From contig DEXQ01000018.1 of assembly GCA_002364215.1 (NCBI GenBank), forward strand, positions 427,577 to 491,576: a DNA stretch of 64,000 bases, given 5' to 3'. Numbering within the stretch: the stretch's first letter is position 1; each line of letters opens with the position of its first letter. This document shows positions 52,290-62,002 of the stretch, piece after piece. The notes under the pieces were generated by a model. That model did not search any database, was not told the origin of the DNA, and saw only the letters and a program-made list of their open reading frames with translations. A program made the translations under genes and the position numbers. This DNA comes from Aequorivita sp. UBA3180. GTDB lineage: Bacteria > Bacteroidota > Bacteroidia > Flavobacteriales > Flavobacteriaceae.

Positions 52290-53246
52290 ATGAGTAATAC
52301 CATAACATCAACCGATTTTAATTTTCCCGGACAAAAAAGTGTGTATCATGGGAAGGTCCGTGAAGTTTATACTTTGGAAAACAATAAACTTTTGATGGTT
52401 GCCACGGATAGGCTGAGCGCTTTTGATGTAGTGATGCCGAAGGGAATTCCCTATAAAGGTCAAATCCTGAACCAGATTGCCACTAAAATGATGCGCGATA
52501 CCGAAAATTTGGTTCCAAACTGGTTGGTTGCAACGCCTGACCCAAATGTTGCTATTGGCGAAGCTTGCGAGCCTTTTAAGGTTGAAATGGTAATTCGAGG
52601 TTATATGAGCGGCCACGCGGCTAGAGAATATAAAGCTGGAAAGCGGATGCTCTGTGGGGTTGCAATGCCGGAAGGATTGAAGGAAAACGATAAATTTCCG
52701 CAACCAATAATTACCCCAGCCACCAAAGCCGAAATGGGCGATCACGATGAAGACATTTCTCGTGAAGACATTTTAGATCGTGGGATTGTTTCCGATGCAG
52801 ATTATCTTCAATTGGAAGATTACACCCGAAAACTATTTCAACGCGGTAGCGAGATTGCGGCAAAGCGAGGATTGATTTTGGTGGATACCAAATATGAATT
52901 TGGAAAAACACAGGATGGCAAAATTGTTCTAATTGATGAAATCCACACGCCTGATTCTTCACGTTATTTTTATGCGGAAGGTTACGAGGAACGCCAAAAA
53001 AATAACGAGTCCCAAAAGCAACTTTCCAAAGAGTTTGTGCGCCAATGGTTAATCCAAAATGGTTTTCAAGGCTTGGAGGGGCAAAAAGTGCCTGTAATGA
53101 GCGATGAATATATTGAGACCGTTTCAGAAAGATATATTGAGCTTTACGAAAATATCACTGGAGAAAAATTTGTAAAGGCTGATGTATCCAATATTCACGA
53201 TCGCATTGAGAAAAATGTAATGGAATATCTTTCAAACACAAATTAA
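52290..53246 (+). CDS. purC: SAICAR synthase
   Basis: 318 residues. It ligates aspartate to CAIR in purine synthesis. Motifs: YHGKVREVYTLENNKLLMVATDRLSAFDVVMP (ATP-binding), EMVIRGYMSGHAAREYKAGK, LVDTKYEFGKTQDGKIVLIDEIHTPDSSRYF. The longer C-terminus (SKEFVRQWLIQNGF...SERYIELYENITGE) is normal for the Bacteroidota form. Convergent with the deacylase gene, 4 bp apart. Confidence 0.95.
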   Translation: MSNTITSTDFNFPGQKSVYHGKVREVYTLENNKLLMVATDRLSAFDVVMPKGIPYKGQILNQIATKMMRDTENLVPNWLVATPDPNVAIGEACEPFKVEMVIRGYMSGHAAREYKAGKRMLCGVAMPEGLKENDKFPQPIITPATKAEMGDHDEDISREDILDRGIVSDADYLQLEDYTRKLFQRGSEIAAKRGLILVDTKYEFGKTQDGKIVLIDEIHTPDSSRYFYAEGYEERQKNNESQKQLSKEFVRQWLIQNGFQGLEGQKVPVMSDEYIETVSERYIELYENITGEKFVKADVSNIHDRIEKNVMEYLSNTN

Positions 53247-53250
53247 AATT

Positions 53251-54516
53251 TTACTTGCGTTCCTGAAAGTTAAAACTGTGAACATAGCCAAAACTTAACT
53301 CTGTAAAATCAGCTTGTCCCAAATTTGCATTGAGGTGGGCACCTAAATAAAAATTATTTTTAGGAGCCTTTTCCATACCTATCAAGTAATATTTAAGTCC
53401 CAAACGGGAAGATATACGATGCTTTCTTTTGTAGCTGCCATCCAGCTCGCCCAAAACCCAAGTTTTTGAAATTACTCTAGGCGTATTATCCCATCCTTCA
53501 TTTATTCGCCATTCGAGCTTGTATGCTGGTTTGTGCAGGTTGTAACCCAATTGCAGATCAATACCCACATGGTTCAGGAATATTTCGCCGTGTACGGTTA
53601 TACCCAGATTGGATGCATAATACCAAGGATTGCCTTTGAAATAATCAAACTCCCTTCCGGCCTGCACCAAAGATTCATTTCCTTCAATATAATCGTAATA
53701 ATGCTGGTAGAAGCGATAGTAAAAACCTAATCCAATTTTAAAGGTTTTATTATAGACACGACCATATTCGCCAGCGATGGTATAAACATTTTTTTTGTCG
53801 TTAAAAGCCAATGCAAAAACATTCTGTCCAAGTCCACCGCGCAAGGCGAAGTAATTATGAACTGTCTTTTTGTATAGTGGAATATTTTCTTCAGAATCAA
53901 TTTCTGGATATTTTAAAGGATTTTTTATAGCTGCCGAAAGGCTCAACAAAAATGAATTATATCCCTGGTTCAACAAACGCGTGTGTCCGTTGGAATGATG
54001 TGAATACCCCAAGCCAACCCGCAAATCGGAACTTTTTAATGAAAGAAATCTATAGTAAAGATACATTCTGAAAGCCCAAGTAACATCAGTGGTTACAGCT
54101 TGATTTAGAGGATTTGTTTCTGCATTAAATTTTTTTGTGAAATAAGAAGCTCCCATTCCAGTCAATACGCTCCATTTTTCACTTCCAAAAGCTTTAAATT
54201 CTATATACGGCATTGCGGTAATAGCATACCCTAAGCTATCCAGATTTCCAAAATCGGTTATTCCTATTGAGAAACCTGTTTTTGGAGCTTTCAGGCGTTG
54301 TGCCCATTGTTGTGGGTTGTTTGTATGATCACGCCCAAAATTAAGGACAATTTGTTTCTGTAATTTAGTATCGGGAAAACCGTGGTTTGCTTCCATAGTA
54401 AGCCCTAAGAGAATTTCAGGGGTAAAAGTAAAAGCACTTTTTTTCCAATCGTTCTCAGTTTGAGCGAAAGAAAAAAAGGTTACGGAAAGAAGGAAAATGG
54501 TTAGTTGTTTTTTCAT
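53251..54516 (-). CDS. PagL-like LPS/lipid A deacylase (acyloxyacyl hydrolase family)
   Basis: 421 residues. Signal peptide MKKQLTIFLLSVTFFSFAQ. An outer-membrane barrel-type protein; the catalytic-looking stretch GLGYSHHSNGHTRLLNQGYNSF carries His-Ser followed by Asn-Gly-x-Asn as in PagL/acyloxyacyl hydrolases that remove a lipid A acyl chain. It is much longer than PagL itself (~170), with additional strands on both sides, and the acidic partner of the triad is not obvious by eye. Start at Met 54516, four codons inside the frame, where the signal peptide begins. Confidence 0.78.
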   Translation of the reverse strand: MKKQLTIFLLSVTFFSFAQTENDWKKSAFTFTPEILLGLTMEANHGFPDTKLQKQIVLNFGRDHTNNPQQWAQRLKAPKTGFSIGITDFGNLDSLGYAITAMPYIEFKAFGSEKWSVLTGMGASYFTKKFNAETNPLNQAVTTDVTWAFRMYLYYRFLSLKSSDLRVGLGYSHHSNGHTRLLNQGYNSFLLSLSAAIKNPLKYPEIDSEENIPLYKKTVHNYFALRGGLGQNVFALAFNDKKNVYTIAGEYGRVYNKTFKIGLGFYYRFYQHYYDYIEGNESLVQAGREFDYFKGNPWYYASNLGITVHGEIFLNHVGIDLQLGYNLHKPAYKLEWRINEGWDNTPRVISKTWVLGELDGSYKRKHRISSRLGLKYYLIGMEKAPKNNFYLGAHLNANLGQADFTELSFGYVHSFNFQERK

Positions 54517-54595
54517 TTGGTGCTGCAAGTAACAATTTCCTCGTTAATTTTAAAAATTTAAAACTTACATTCGTTGTAAATTTTAATCATTTCCT

Positions 54596-55969
54596 TTGGA
54601 AAGAGTAGATAATTTTATTGCCGAAATGGCCTCATATGCATGGGGTTTGCCATTATTGATTATTTTAATTGGCGGTGGTTTGTACCTTTTAATCAGGATT
54701 AAATTTCTACCATTTCGTTTTTTGGGTCATGCAATTGCAGTGCTCAGAGGAAAGTATGATAGCGAAAGCGATGCTGGTGAAATCACCCATTTTCAGGCAT
54801 TGACAACTGCACTTTCCGCTACCGTGGGAATGGGCAATATTGCGGGAGTTGCTGTGGCAATAGCCATTGGTGGACCCGGAGCTGTTTTTTGGATGTGGGT
54901 AAGTGCGGTAATAGGAATGTCCACTAAATTTTTCACTGCTACGCTTGCCATTCTTTACCGAGGAATGGATAGTGACGGAAAAATTCAAGGTGGGCCAATG
55001 TATTTTATTACTGAAGGATTGGGCCAAAAGTGGATGCCAATGGCCGTTCTGTTTAGTGTTGCCGGATTGGTTGGAGCCTTGCCGGTTTTCAATGTTAACC
55101 AACTTACACAGGCCATCAACGACATTCTTTTGAAACCTGCCGGACTTTACAGTGGTTTTAAAACAGATTTAATTATTGGGCTTGTTTTGGCTACTATTAC
55201 TGCCTTTGTTGTTTTAGGTGGGTTGTCGCGAATTAGTAAAACTGCTTCGAAAATGGTTCCAGCCATGGTTGTGCTCTATTTTGCTTTGGTGCTGATTATT
55301 CTCGGCGTGCATATAGATGTAGTTCCACAATATTTGGGATTAATTTTTACCGATGCCTTTTCTGCAAATTTTTATAAAGGTGATGTATTTTTAGGTGGGG
55401 TTATTGGCGGAATTATTCTTTTGGGAATCCGTCGTGGTGCTTTCTCAAATGAAGCGGGGATAGGAACCGCGCCAATGGCGCACGGTGCCGCAAAAACCAA
55501 CGAACCCATTCGTGAAGGTTTGGTGGCCATGCTAGGCCCGGCCATTGATACCCTAATAATTTGTACGCTTACTGCCCTGGCGATTTTGGTTACGGGCGTA
55601 TGGCAAAGTAGCGATGCCAATGGGGTGAGCTTAACGGCTTCAGCTTTTGAGGAAAGTATGCCAACCTTTGGTAAATATGGATTGTTGGCGTGTATTGCGA
55701 TTTTTAGTATCTCATCGCTTTTTTCATATTCCTACTATGGCAGTAAGTGCATGGCCTTTCTTTTTGGGGTAAAAAACAAAGGAATTTATAACTATTTCTA
55801 TATAATTAGTATCCTTGTGGGAGCAACCACTTCTTTAAGTATGATGATAAATTTGATTGATACTTTCTTTGCATTGATGGCTATCCCTACAATGACGGCA
55901 ACCATTATTCTGGCGCCGAAAGTGATAAAGGAAGCGAAGATTTATTTTAAAAAGTTGAAAGAGTATTAA
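54596..55969 (+). CDS. Sodium:alanine symporter (AGCS family)
   Basis: 457 residues, about 11 membrane helices. Family signatures: ALTTALSATVGMGNIAGVAVAIAIGGPGAVFWMW, GGPMYFITEGLG, RRGAFSNEAGIGTAPMAHGAAKTNEPIREGLVAM and FSYSYYGSKCMAFLFG. It imports alanine or glycine with Na+. The start is TTG 54596 (ERVDNFIAEMASYAWGLPLL), which restores the normal N-terminus; the ATG at 54626 would trim it. The gene converges with the SGNH gene and their stop codons overlap. Confidence 0.93.
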   Translation: MERVDNFIAEMASYAWGLPLLIILIGGGLYLLIRIKFLPFRFLGHAIAVLRGKYDSESDAGEITHFQALTTALSATVGMGNIAGVAVAIAIGGPGAVFWMWVSAVIGMSTKFFTATLAILYRGMDSDGKIQGGPMYFITEGLGQKWMPMAVLFSVAGLVGALPVFNVNQLTQAINDILLKPAGLYSGFKTDLIIGLVLATITAFVVLGGLSRISKTASKMVPAMVVLYFALVLIILGVHIDVVPQYLGLIFTDAFSANFYKGDVFLGGVIGGIILLGIRRGAFSNEAGIGTAPMAHGAAKTNEPIREGLVAMLGPAIDTLIICTLTALAILVTGVWQSSDANGVSLTASAFEESMPTFGKYGLLACIAIFSISSLFSYSYYGSKCMAFLFGVKNKGIYNYFYIISILVGATTSLSMMINLIDTFFALMAIPTMTATIILAPKVIKEAKIYFKKLKEY

Positions 55970-56946
55970 TGCAAACTATCCAATTTTCGGTTCACTAAGG
56001 CTGTGAACTTCTTTGCGCCATCGGGATTTAAATGGTTTTCGTTTAAAAAATCTTTTGCCGTAAATTGAAGCGTATCGGTTTCTTTATCCAAAATAGTCAC
56101 ATTTTTATATTTTTTCAAAATCTCTGACAGCACACTGTCGCGACGGCGTACGATGTTTGGGTTTCTTTTATTTAAATAAGTTTTATATAACGGAGCAGTA
56201 CAAATAATTACGTTAAGATTCTTTTCTTTCATAAAATCCATCATTTTATAAAGATAGGCTGTGTTGTTTTTAAAAATGGTTAAATCTTCCCGTGTTATTA
56301 TTTTGAACTTGTGTTCTGCAATTTTTGTTTCGTCATAATTTAATTTTTTGAAGGCACCTTCATAATTATTTGTGTCAAAACCATATTCGTTTAGTTGCGA
56401 TTTATCGGTTTTATAGAAATAATGGTCCATCAATTTATGTGAATAGAATCGGGCATTTGCAAGGTATATTAATTTGTCTTTTGCCCAAGTGGGTCTTTCA
56501 AAAGCATTTACTTCATAATATTTTAGATACACTGAATTTTTCCAATAATCTTTAGGATGGTGCGGCAGCTCCAAGTGATTATAAGACACCTCAATAATTA
56601 CGGTTTTTAAATTTGGAATCCTATTAATGGTTCCTTTCAGTATTTGAAAATCCTCGTTGTGATGCTGTGAGGTTGATGCAAGATTTATTGCGCTTTCATC
56701 GCTTAAGGCAGGATTAAAGCCACACTTCATTTGTGATGAACCCAATGCCATAACCTCAATTTCGGGTGCGTGCTTATTTAAGTAATTTCCGAATACTTTA
56801 TAATTAATAGGAATGTTCAATACCAAGATTTCCAAAATTGCATATACAATTATCAATGGAATAAAGAACCCCATGCAATACTTTAGAAAACGAAGCTGTA
56901 CATCGCTAAAACTGAAAATAGATAAAGTCTTCTTTTGGTCCGGCAT
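55966..56946 (-). CDS. SGNH-like membrane-anchored partner of the MBOAT
   Basis: 326 residues. One N-terminal membrane helix (~20-45), then an SGNH/AlgX-like region: VMALGSSQMKCGFNPALSDESAINLAST (GSSQ block with the nucleophile Ser) and FLNENHLNPDGAKKF (the D/N-x-x-H block with His). It probably acetylates or transfers acetyl in the periplasm with the MBOAT encoded just upstream (41-bp overlap), as AlgJ/DltD-type partners do. The target polymer is unknown. Confidence 0.8.
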   Translation of the reverse strand: MPDQKKTLSIFSFSDVQLRFLKYCMGFFIPLIIVYAILEILVLNIPINYKVFGNYLNKHAPEIEVMALGSSQMKCGFNPALSDESAINLASTSQHHNEDFQILKGTINRIPNLKTVIIEVSYNHLELPHHPKDYWKNSVYLKYYEVNAFERPTWAKDKLIYLANARFYSHKLMDHYFYKTDKSQLNEYGFDTNNYEGAFKKLNYDETKIAEHKFKIITREDLTIFKNNTAYLYKMMDFMKEKNLNVIICTAPLYKTYLNKRNPNIVRRRDSVLSEILKKYKNVTILDKETDTLQFTAKDFLNENHLNPDGAKKFTALVNRKLDSLH

Positions 56947-58336
56947 ATCGGAAAATTAAAAAAATTAAAATGTAATAGATAATCCAGCGCGTAGGTCTAT
57001 TGAAATAGCTGTCTAATTTGGTTAAGGGGAAATCTTTATAACGTGTATAAATCTCTGAAGCCATCATTATAAAAACAAACACCAAAAAACGTTTATTTAT
57101 CAAGGGGCCAATGTTTTCACTCGGTATAAAGGAAGAAATCCGTTTAAACATAAGCCAGACTTCCTCAATATTTTGACTTCTGAACAGAATGCTGGATACA
57201 ATAATAAATATAAAACCTAAAATGGGAACCATGAAATTTGGCATCAATGCTTTATGAAATAGACTTGATTTTCTATTCTTTGTTAAAGGGGTTCTTTCCA
57301 AAACAATCAAAAACCCTTGAAAAAGCCCAAAAATCACAAAAGTCCAGTCGGCTCCGTGCCAAAGACCAATGAGTCCCATGGTTAAATAGACAGCAATATT
57401 ACGGCGTGTGTTACTGCGCAGGTTTTTTTGAATTATTGGGAAGTATACATAATCCGTAAACCACCGTGTGAGGGTAATATGCCAACGCTGCCAGAATTCC
57501 GTAACGCTTTGTGCCAAGTAGGGAATGTTGAAGTTTTTGCTCAGTTTAAAACCAAAAAGTTTTGCGGTACCTATGGCAATATCTGAATAACCCGAAAAGT
57601 CACCATAAATTTGAAAAAAGAAAAGTATCGAAGCATAAAGCAATGACAAACTACCGTAGTCTTCTGGGCTTGCATATACCATATTTACAACATAAGCGGC
57701 GTTATCAGCAATCACCATTTTTTTGAAAAGCCCCCAAAGTATTTGCCGTAACCCCTCTTTAACTTGATCTGTATCAAATGATCTTTTTTTGCTGAATTGC
57801 GGCAACAAATCAGAGGCTTTTTCAATTGGCCCAGCGACCAATTGAGGAAAGAAACCCACAAAACACAAAAAGTTAAGTAAATTATTGGTAGGCGAAACTC
57901 TATTTTTATACACATCTATGGTATAACTCATAGTTTGGAAAGTATAGAAACTTAGCCCGACCGGAAGTATTAGGTTTAGTGTGCTAAAAGCATATTCTCC
58001 CTGTTGCATATTGAAAAGCAACGCGAATTCATCAATAAAAAAATTGTAATATTTAAAAAGAAAGAGTACTCCCAAATTCCAAATAATACTGCTATAAAGA
58101 AAGATTTTTTTTCTACTAAAACTCTCAGAACCTTTAATAGCTAGTGCGGCAAAATAATCTACCAAAGAACTAGCGACTATTAAAAAAAGAAATCGCCAAT
58201 CCCACAGCCCGTAAAAAAAATAGCTAGCTGCAAGCAAAATGAGGTTTTGTGCTTTTATTCTTTTAAAACCCACAGCCCAATAGAGCAGGAGGGTAATGGG
58301 AAGAAACAATCCAAATGAAAAGGAATTGAATAACAA
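56906..58336 (-). CDS. MBOAT-family O-acyltransferase
   Basis: 476 residues, about ten membrane helices. The family core is clear: NFFYGLWDWRFLFLI-like start, LPVGLSFYTFQTMSYTIDVYKN, SVTEFWQRWHITLTRWFTDYVYFPI (conserved Asn/His region) and LIGLWHGADWTFVIFGLFQG with the catalytic His of WHG. This is the AlgI/DltB type: it moves acetyl or other acyl groups across the membrane to modify surface polymers. The SGNH protein downstream overlaps its 3' end. Confidence 0.93.
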   Translation of the reverse strand: MLFNSFSFGLFLPITLLLYWAVGFKRIKAQNLILLAASYFFYGLWDWRFLFLIVASSLVDYFAALAIKGSESFSRKKIFLYSSIIWNLGVLFLFKYYNFFIDEFALLFNMQQGEYAFSTLNLILPVGLSFYTFQTMSYTIDVYKNRVSPTNNLLNFLCFVGFFPQLVAGPIEKASDLLPQFSKKRSFDTDQVKEGLRQILWGLFKKMVIADNAAYVVNMVYASPEDYGSLSLLYASILFFFQIYGDFSGYSDIAIGTAKLFGFKLSKNFNIPYLAQSVTEFWQRWHITLTRWFTDYVYFPIIQKNLRSNTRRNIAVYLTMGLIGLWHGADWTFVIFGLFQGFLIVLERTPLTKNRKSSLFHKALMPNFMVPILGFIFIIVSSILFRSQNIEEVWLMFKRISSFIPSENIGPLINKRFLVFVFIMMASEIYTRYKDFPLTKLDSYFNRPTRWIIYYILIFLIFRYAGPKEDFIYFQF

Positions 58337-58364
58337 GGTTTGCTGGATTTTGCGGTAAATATAA

Positions 58365-58405
58365 CAAAAAAGAGACCTCTACAAATTTTCATTTATAAAG
58401 GTCTC
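58365..58405 (-). terminator. Terminator of the secreted lipoprotein gene
   Basis: GAGACCT (58372-58378) and AGGTCTC (58399-58405) pair; on the minus strand the stem is followed by a T-run. 21 bp after the stop at 58427. Confidence 0.75.
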
Positions 58406-58426
58406 GAAATTAATTATGTGTATGGT

Positions 58427-59905
58427 TTAATTTGCGCGAACCACTACGTTGTCTAATCCAAATTCATCACGGCTTCCACTGCCTGAAACGTCGTCACCGT
58501 TAAATTCAAAATAGATATGTCCTCCTGCTGGTACCGCGACATTGATACGGGTACTTCGAGATATTTTCACAAAACCATTAGCATCTGCGTTTGTAGGCGA
58601 AGTATAATCCAATGCGGGAACTGAAGTATAAGGAAACGTATCGGTAAAATAAGCAAAGTTGAAGGAATTGCCCCTATCTTGGTCATTATTTACATAAATA
58701 TCATACGAAACCATAAAATTGTTCAAGGCGCTTCCCGTGGTGTTTTGGATCCTTATCTCAAAAGTACCTGGCGTCCAATCACTTCCTCCAGGCTGTACGC
58801 CCCAAATAATGTTTGTGCCATCCGTATCAAAAGCGTAAACACCTCCAGTGGTAACACCGCCAGAGCTTTGGCCACGTGCATAATCACCAGTGGTGGCTGT
58901 TCCGCCGTACAAAACAGTACCATCACTCATTCCTGTAGCTCTAAAAATATTTGAATCTAACTGGCCCGCTGCAGGAGTGGGCGAGAAGCCATTTCCGGCA
59001 AAACTTTGAAAATCTTCACCAAAAATAATATCCATGCAATCAAAGTCACTTACAAAGGTTCCTTGGATAGTTCCATAATTATTGGTCACAAAATCCCAAG
59101 TCCCGCTTAAGCCAGAACAATTGCCAGTTGGGTTGCCGCTCTGGTTGTTAAAATTATGGGTTCCTGTCCAAGTTATGGGCTGTCCATTAAAGGTAAAGCC
59201 AACATTGCTCACGCCATCGCCGCTATTGATATCACAATCGGTAAAGTTGCCACTCGGCGTACAGTTGTCCTGTAAACCAATTCCGTTTAAAAGAATACTG
59301 CCTCCAAAGGCTACTTGACTAGTTATCTCACCAGTTGTTTCATTAATTACAATATTCCACGTTTGATCTTCTGAGCCATTCAAAGCGGGATGCCCATTGC
59401 AAACCGTACATACATATGTTCCAGTAATTGGCATTACTGGTGCAAAATTGGTGTGTTTAGCTACTAACATTCCTGCGTCTGTTTGCTTAAAACGTACATT
59501 TTCAACTATAGCATTACTTCCATTGCCTTCTACGGAAAAATTAAAAGTAAGATTTTCGGAAGTAAATTCCATATTTGAAATAGCTACTCCTTCCTGCGCC
59601 ACTTGATTTGATTTTGCTTCGTAAACCATCCCGTTGTTTAAAGTAACAATAGCAGTAGGCTGTGCTGAAGACAGAGAAAAAATTCCATCCGCACTGATTA
59701 TCTGAATTTCGGCAATTCCTCTAAACTCAGAGTCGTTTGTTGTAAAAACCCCTTTATATATACCAATATTGCTGGAAGATTCCAAAAGGTAATTTCGTTG
59801 GCTTTGATTGAGTTCTACTGAATTCTCATTTGAAATCGATTCATTTTCTGTAGAACATGAAAGTAGGGTGAATGCAGATAGCATTGCAAGTAGTGTTTTT
59901 CTCAT
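58427..59905 (-). CDS. Secreted lipoprotein with multiple beta modules, unknown function
   Basis: 492 residues. Signal peptide with lipobox LLSC (Cys17), then STENESIS as a surface-style tether. The N-terminal part (~40-155) is an all-beta module. The middle (~160-300) is Cys-rich (VCTVCNGHPAL, DNCTPSGNFTDCDINSG, GNCSGLSGTWDF, DFDCMD), giving perhaps several disulfides. The C-terminal ~190 residues are Gly/Thr-rich and resemble a jelly-roll cell-surface domain (FEIRIQNTTGSALNNFMVSYDIYVNN ... GRDEFGLDNVVVRAN-like end). No C-terminal type IX sorting motif is evident and no catalytic motif recognised. Likely exposed on the cell surface, with a binding role. Confidence 0.7.
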   Translation of the reverse strand: MRKTLLAMLSAFTLLSCSTENESISNENSVELNQSQRNYLLESSSNIGIYKGVFTTNDSEFRGIAEIQIISADGIFSLSSAQPTAIVTLNNGMVYEAKSNQVAQEGVAISNMEFTSENLTFNFSVEGNGSNAIVENVRFKQTDAGMLVAKHTNFAPVMPITGTYVCTVCNGHPALNGSEDQTWNIVINETTGEITSQVAFGGSILLNGIGLQDNCTPSGNFTDCDINSGDGVSNVGFTFNGQPITWTGTHNFNNQSGNPTGNCSGLSGTWDFVTNNYGTIQGTFVSDFDCMDIIFGEDFQSFAGNGFSPTPAAGQLDSNIFRATGMSDGTVLYGGTATTGDYARGQSSGGVTTGGVYAFDTDGTNIIWGVQPGGSDWTPGTFEIRIQNTTGSALNNFMVSYDIYVNNDQDRGNSFNFAYFTDTFPYTSVPALDYTSPTNADANGFVKISRSTRINVAVPAGGHIYFEFNGDDVSGSGSRDEFGLDNVVVRAN

Positions 59906-60086
59906 TGCTTTATTCTTTTTTGGGGATAATTATTAATCTTATTCAGCAGTAAAAATAAAAAATTTAAGCCAAAATAGGAAGGTTACTTTTAAAGGCAACA
60001 ATTATTTAACTTAAAACCTCCCTATAATAGTGTAGAGAAAATATATTCAGAATTATATTAAATTTTAAAAGGATTAAAAACTTTTA

Positions 60087-61172
60087 TTATTCAAAATAAC
60101 TGAAAGTATCTCCATCTTTTATATTCAACAGGGTTTCATAAATAAGCTTAATGACGTTTTCAACATCATCACGGTGGACCATTTCCACTGTAGTGTGCAT
60201 ATACCGCAATGGCAATGAAATTAATGCACTTGCCACCCCGCCATTGCTATACGCAAAGGCATCTGTATCAGTCCCAGTAGCTCTAGAAAGTGCTGCTCGC
60301 TGGAAGGGAATCATTTTTCTTTCGGCAGTATCAACTATAAGATCCCGCAGTTTCTGTTGGACGGCGGGCGCATAGGCGATTACTGGACCACAACCAATTT
60401 CTGCCAGGCCCTGTTTCTTTTTGTCAATCATTGGGGTAGTGGTGTCGTGCGTTACATCGGTAACTATTGCCACATTTGGCTTAATTCGATCTGCAATCAT
60501 TTCGGCGCCTCGTAGTCCTATTTCTTCTTGTACTGAATTGGTAATATAAAGACCAAAAGGAAGTTTGTTTTTGTTCTCGTGCAGCAATCTGGCCACCTCG
60601 GCAATCATAAAACCGCCCATTCTATTATCCAAGGCTCGGCAAACAAATTTATCCTCGTTTAAAATATGGAACTGATCGGGATATGTAATGACGCAGCCCA
60701 CGTGGATCCCCATTTTCTCAACTTCTTCTTTGTCTTTTGCGCCCACATCTATAAAAATGTTTTCGGGTTTTGGGGTCTCTTCTTTTGATTTATCGCGTGT
60801 GTGGATAGCAGGCCATCCAAAAACGCCCTTTTTTATTCCGTTCTTCGTATGGATATTTACAATTTTTGAAGGTGCTATTTGGTGGTCGCTGCCACCATTT
60901 CTTATTACATAAAGTAGCCCATTGTCACATATATAATTAACATACCACGAAATTTCATCAGCGTGTCCTTCAATTACAACTTTAAATTTCGCCTTTGGAT
61001 TGATTACTCCAACCGCTGTTCCGTAGGTGTCTGTAAAAAACTCATCTACATAGGGTTTGAGGTACTGCATCCACAGTTTTTGTCCGTCCCATTCATAGCC
61101 TGTGGGCGCCGCATTGTTTAAATATTCCTCTAAAAATTTAAGTGATTTGTCGTTTAATATTGAAGTAGTCAT
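60087..61172 (-). CDS. M42-family metallo-aminopeptidase
   Basis: 361 residues. A two-metal (Zn/Co) peptidase. Metal-site motifs: FKVVIEGHADEISWYV (first His-x-Asp), FVCRALDNRMGGFM (bridging Asp), SVQEEIGLRGAE (catalytic Glu-Glu) and VTDVTHDTTTP, and a late His (RYMHTTVEMVHRDD). Family members form dodecameric tetrahedra and trim peptides from the N-terminus in the cytoplasm. Monocistronic, divergent from the DUF4294 gene. Confidence 0.94.
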   Translation of the reverse strand: MTTSILNDKSLKFLEEYLNNAAPTGYEWDGQKLWMQYLKPYVDEFFTDTYGTAVGVINPKAKFKVVIEGHADEISWYVNYICDNGLLYVIRNGGSDHQIAPSKIVNIHTKNGIKKGVFGWPAIHTRDKSKEETPKPENIFIDVGAKDKEEVEKMGIHVGCVITYPDQFHILNEDKFVCRALDNRMGGFMIAEVARLLHENKNKLPFGLYITNSVQEEIGLRGAEMIADRIKPNVAIVTDVTHDTTTPMIDKKKQGLAEIGCGPVIAYAPAVQQKLRDLIVDTAERKMIPFQRAALSRATGTDTDAFAYSNGGVASALISLPLRYMHTTVEMVHRDDVENVIKLIYETLLNIKDGDTFSYFE

Positions 61173-61247
61173 AAATTCATTTTTCTGAAAAGATTCAAGT
61201 GTGGTAAAATTAGTAATTTCTTATTAAGACCAACAAGGCAATTTGCT

Positions 61248-61255
61248 TATTTTTG
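61248..61255 (+). promoter_or_regulatory. -7 element of the DUF4294 gene
   Basis: TATTTTTG, 46 bp before the ATG at 61301. Confidence 0.45.
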
Positions 61256-61300
61256 GAACGTTTTTGGATGATGTATAGCTTTTCATATAAAAATTTATAA

Positions 61301-62002
61301 ATGAAGATTTTCATACCTATATATATATGTGTACTGTTCTTTAACCTGAGCCCTATATATGGTCAGACGGATACCGAATTTTTAAAAAAACAAAAGGATT
61401 CTACAGAGGTTATGTATTATATAATCGAGGGCGATACTATAGCTCGTGAAATGATTGATCTTGATGAAGTGATTTTGTTAGACAAACTAAAATTTAAATC
61501 AGAGCAGGACAGAAGGCGTTATCTCATCCTTCGCCGAAAAACCAGAAAAGTATATCCTTACGCCAAATTGGCCTCGGAACGTTTGACCACTATGACCGAA
61601 CGGTTGAAGACAATTGAAAGCAATAGGGACAAAAAACGATATACCAAGCGTATTCAGAAATACGTAGAAGGCGAATTTTCAGAAAAACTAAAGAAATTGA
61701 CCCACACCGAAGGTCAGATATTAGTAAAGCTTATCCACAGACAGACCGGTCGCACAGCTTTTGAGCTTGTAAAAGAACTACGCACGGGTTGGCGAGCTTT
61801 TTGGTATAACACAACGGCCAGTCTTTTTGAAATCTCATTAAAAGAAGAATACAAGCCTTTTGAGATAAAAGAAGACTATTTAATTGAAGATATTCTGGAA
61901 AGATCCTTTCAAGAAAATAAACTCGAACGACAAAATCCTGCATTTCCAATAGACTATCTCGATTTAAAGGCACATTGGAACAAAAAAACTGTTAATAACT
62001 AA
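61301..62002 (+). CDS. DUF4294 protein, secreted
   Basis: 233 residues. Signal peptide MKIFIPIYICVLFFNLSPIYG. The mature part begins with a conserved EGDTIAREMIDLDEVILLDKLKFKSEQDRRRYLILRRKTRKVYPYAKLASERL, the signature block of DUF4294, a Bacteroidota-specific periplasmic family of unknown function. The rest is helical, charged, with WRAFWYNTTASLF. Between the M42 peptidase gene and the rRNA operon. Confidence 0.88.
   Translation: MKIFIPIYICVLFFNLSPIYGQTDTEFLKKQKDSTEVMYYIIEGDTIAREMIDLDEVILLDKLKFKSEQDRRRYLILRRKTRKVYPYAKLASERLTTMTERLKTIESNRDKKRYTKRIQKYVEGEFSEKLKKLTHTEGQILVKLIHRQTGRTAFELVKELRTGWRAFWYNTTASLFEISLKEEYKPFEIKEDYLIEDILERSFQENKLERQNPAFPIDYLDLKAHWNKKTVNN

Noticed and set aside
52308..52745. 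145-codon minus-strand frame in purC
   Set aside because: Antisense of conserved purC motifs; no independent evidence of coding.
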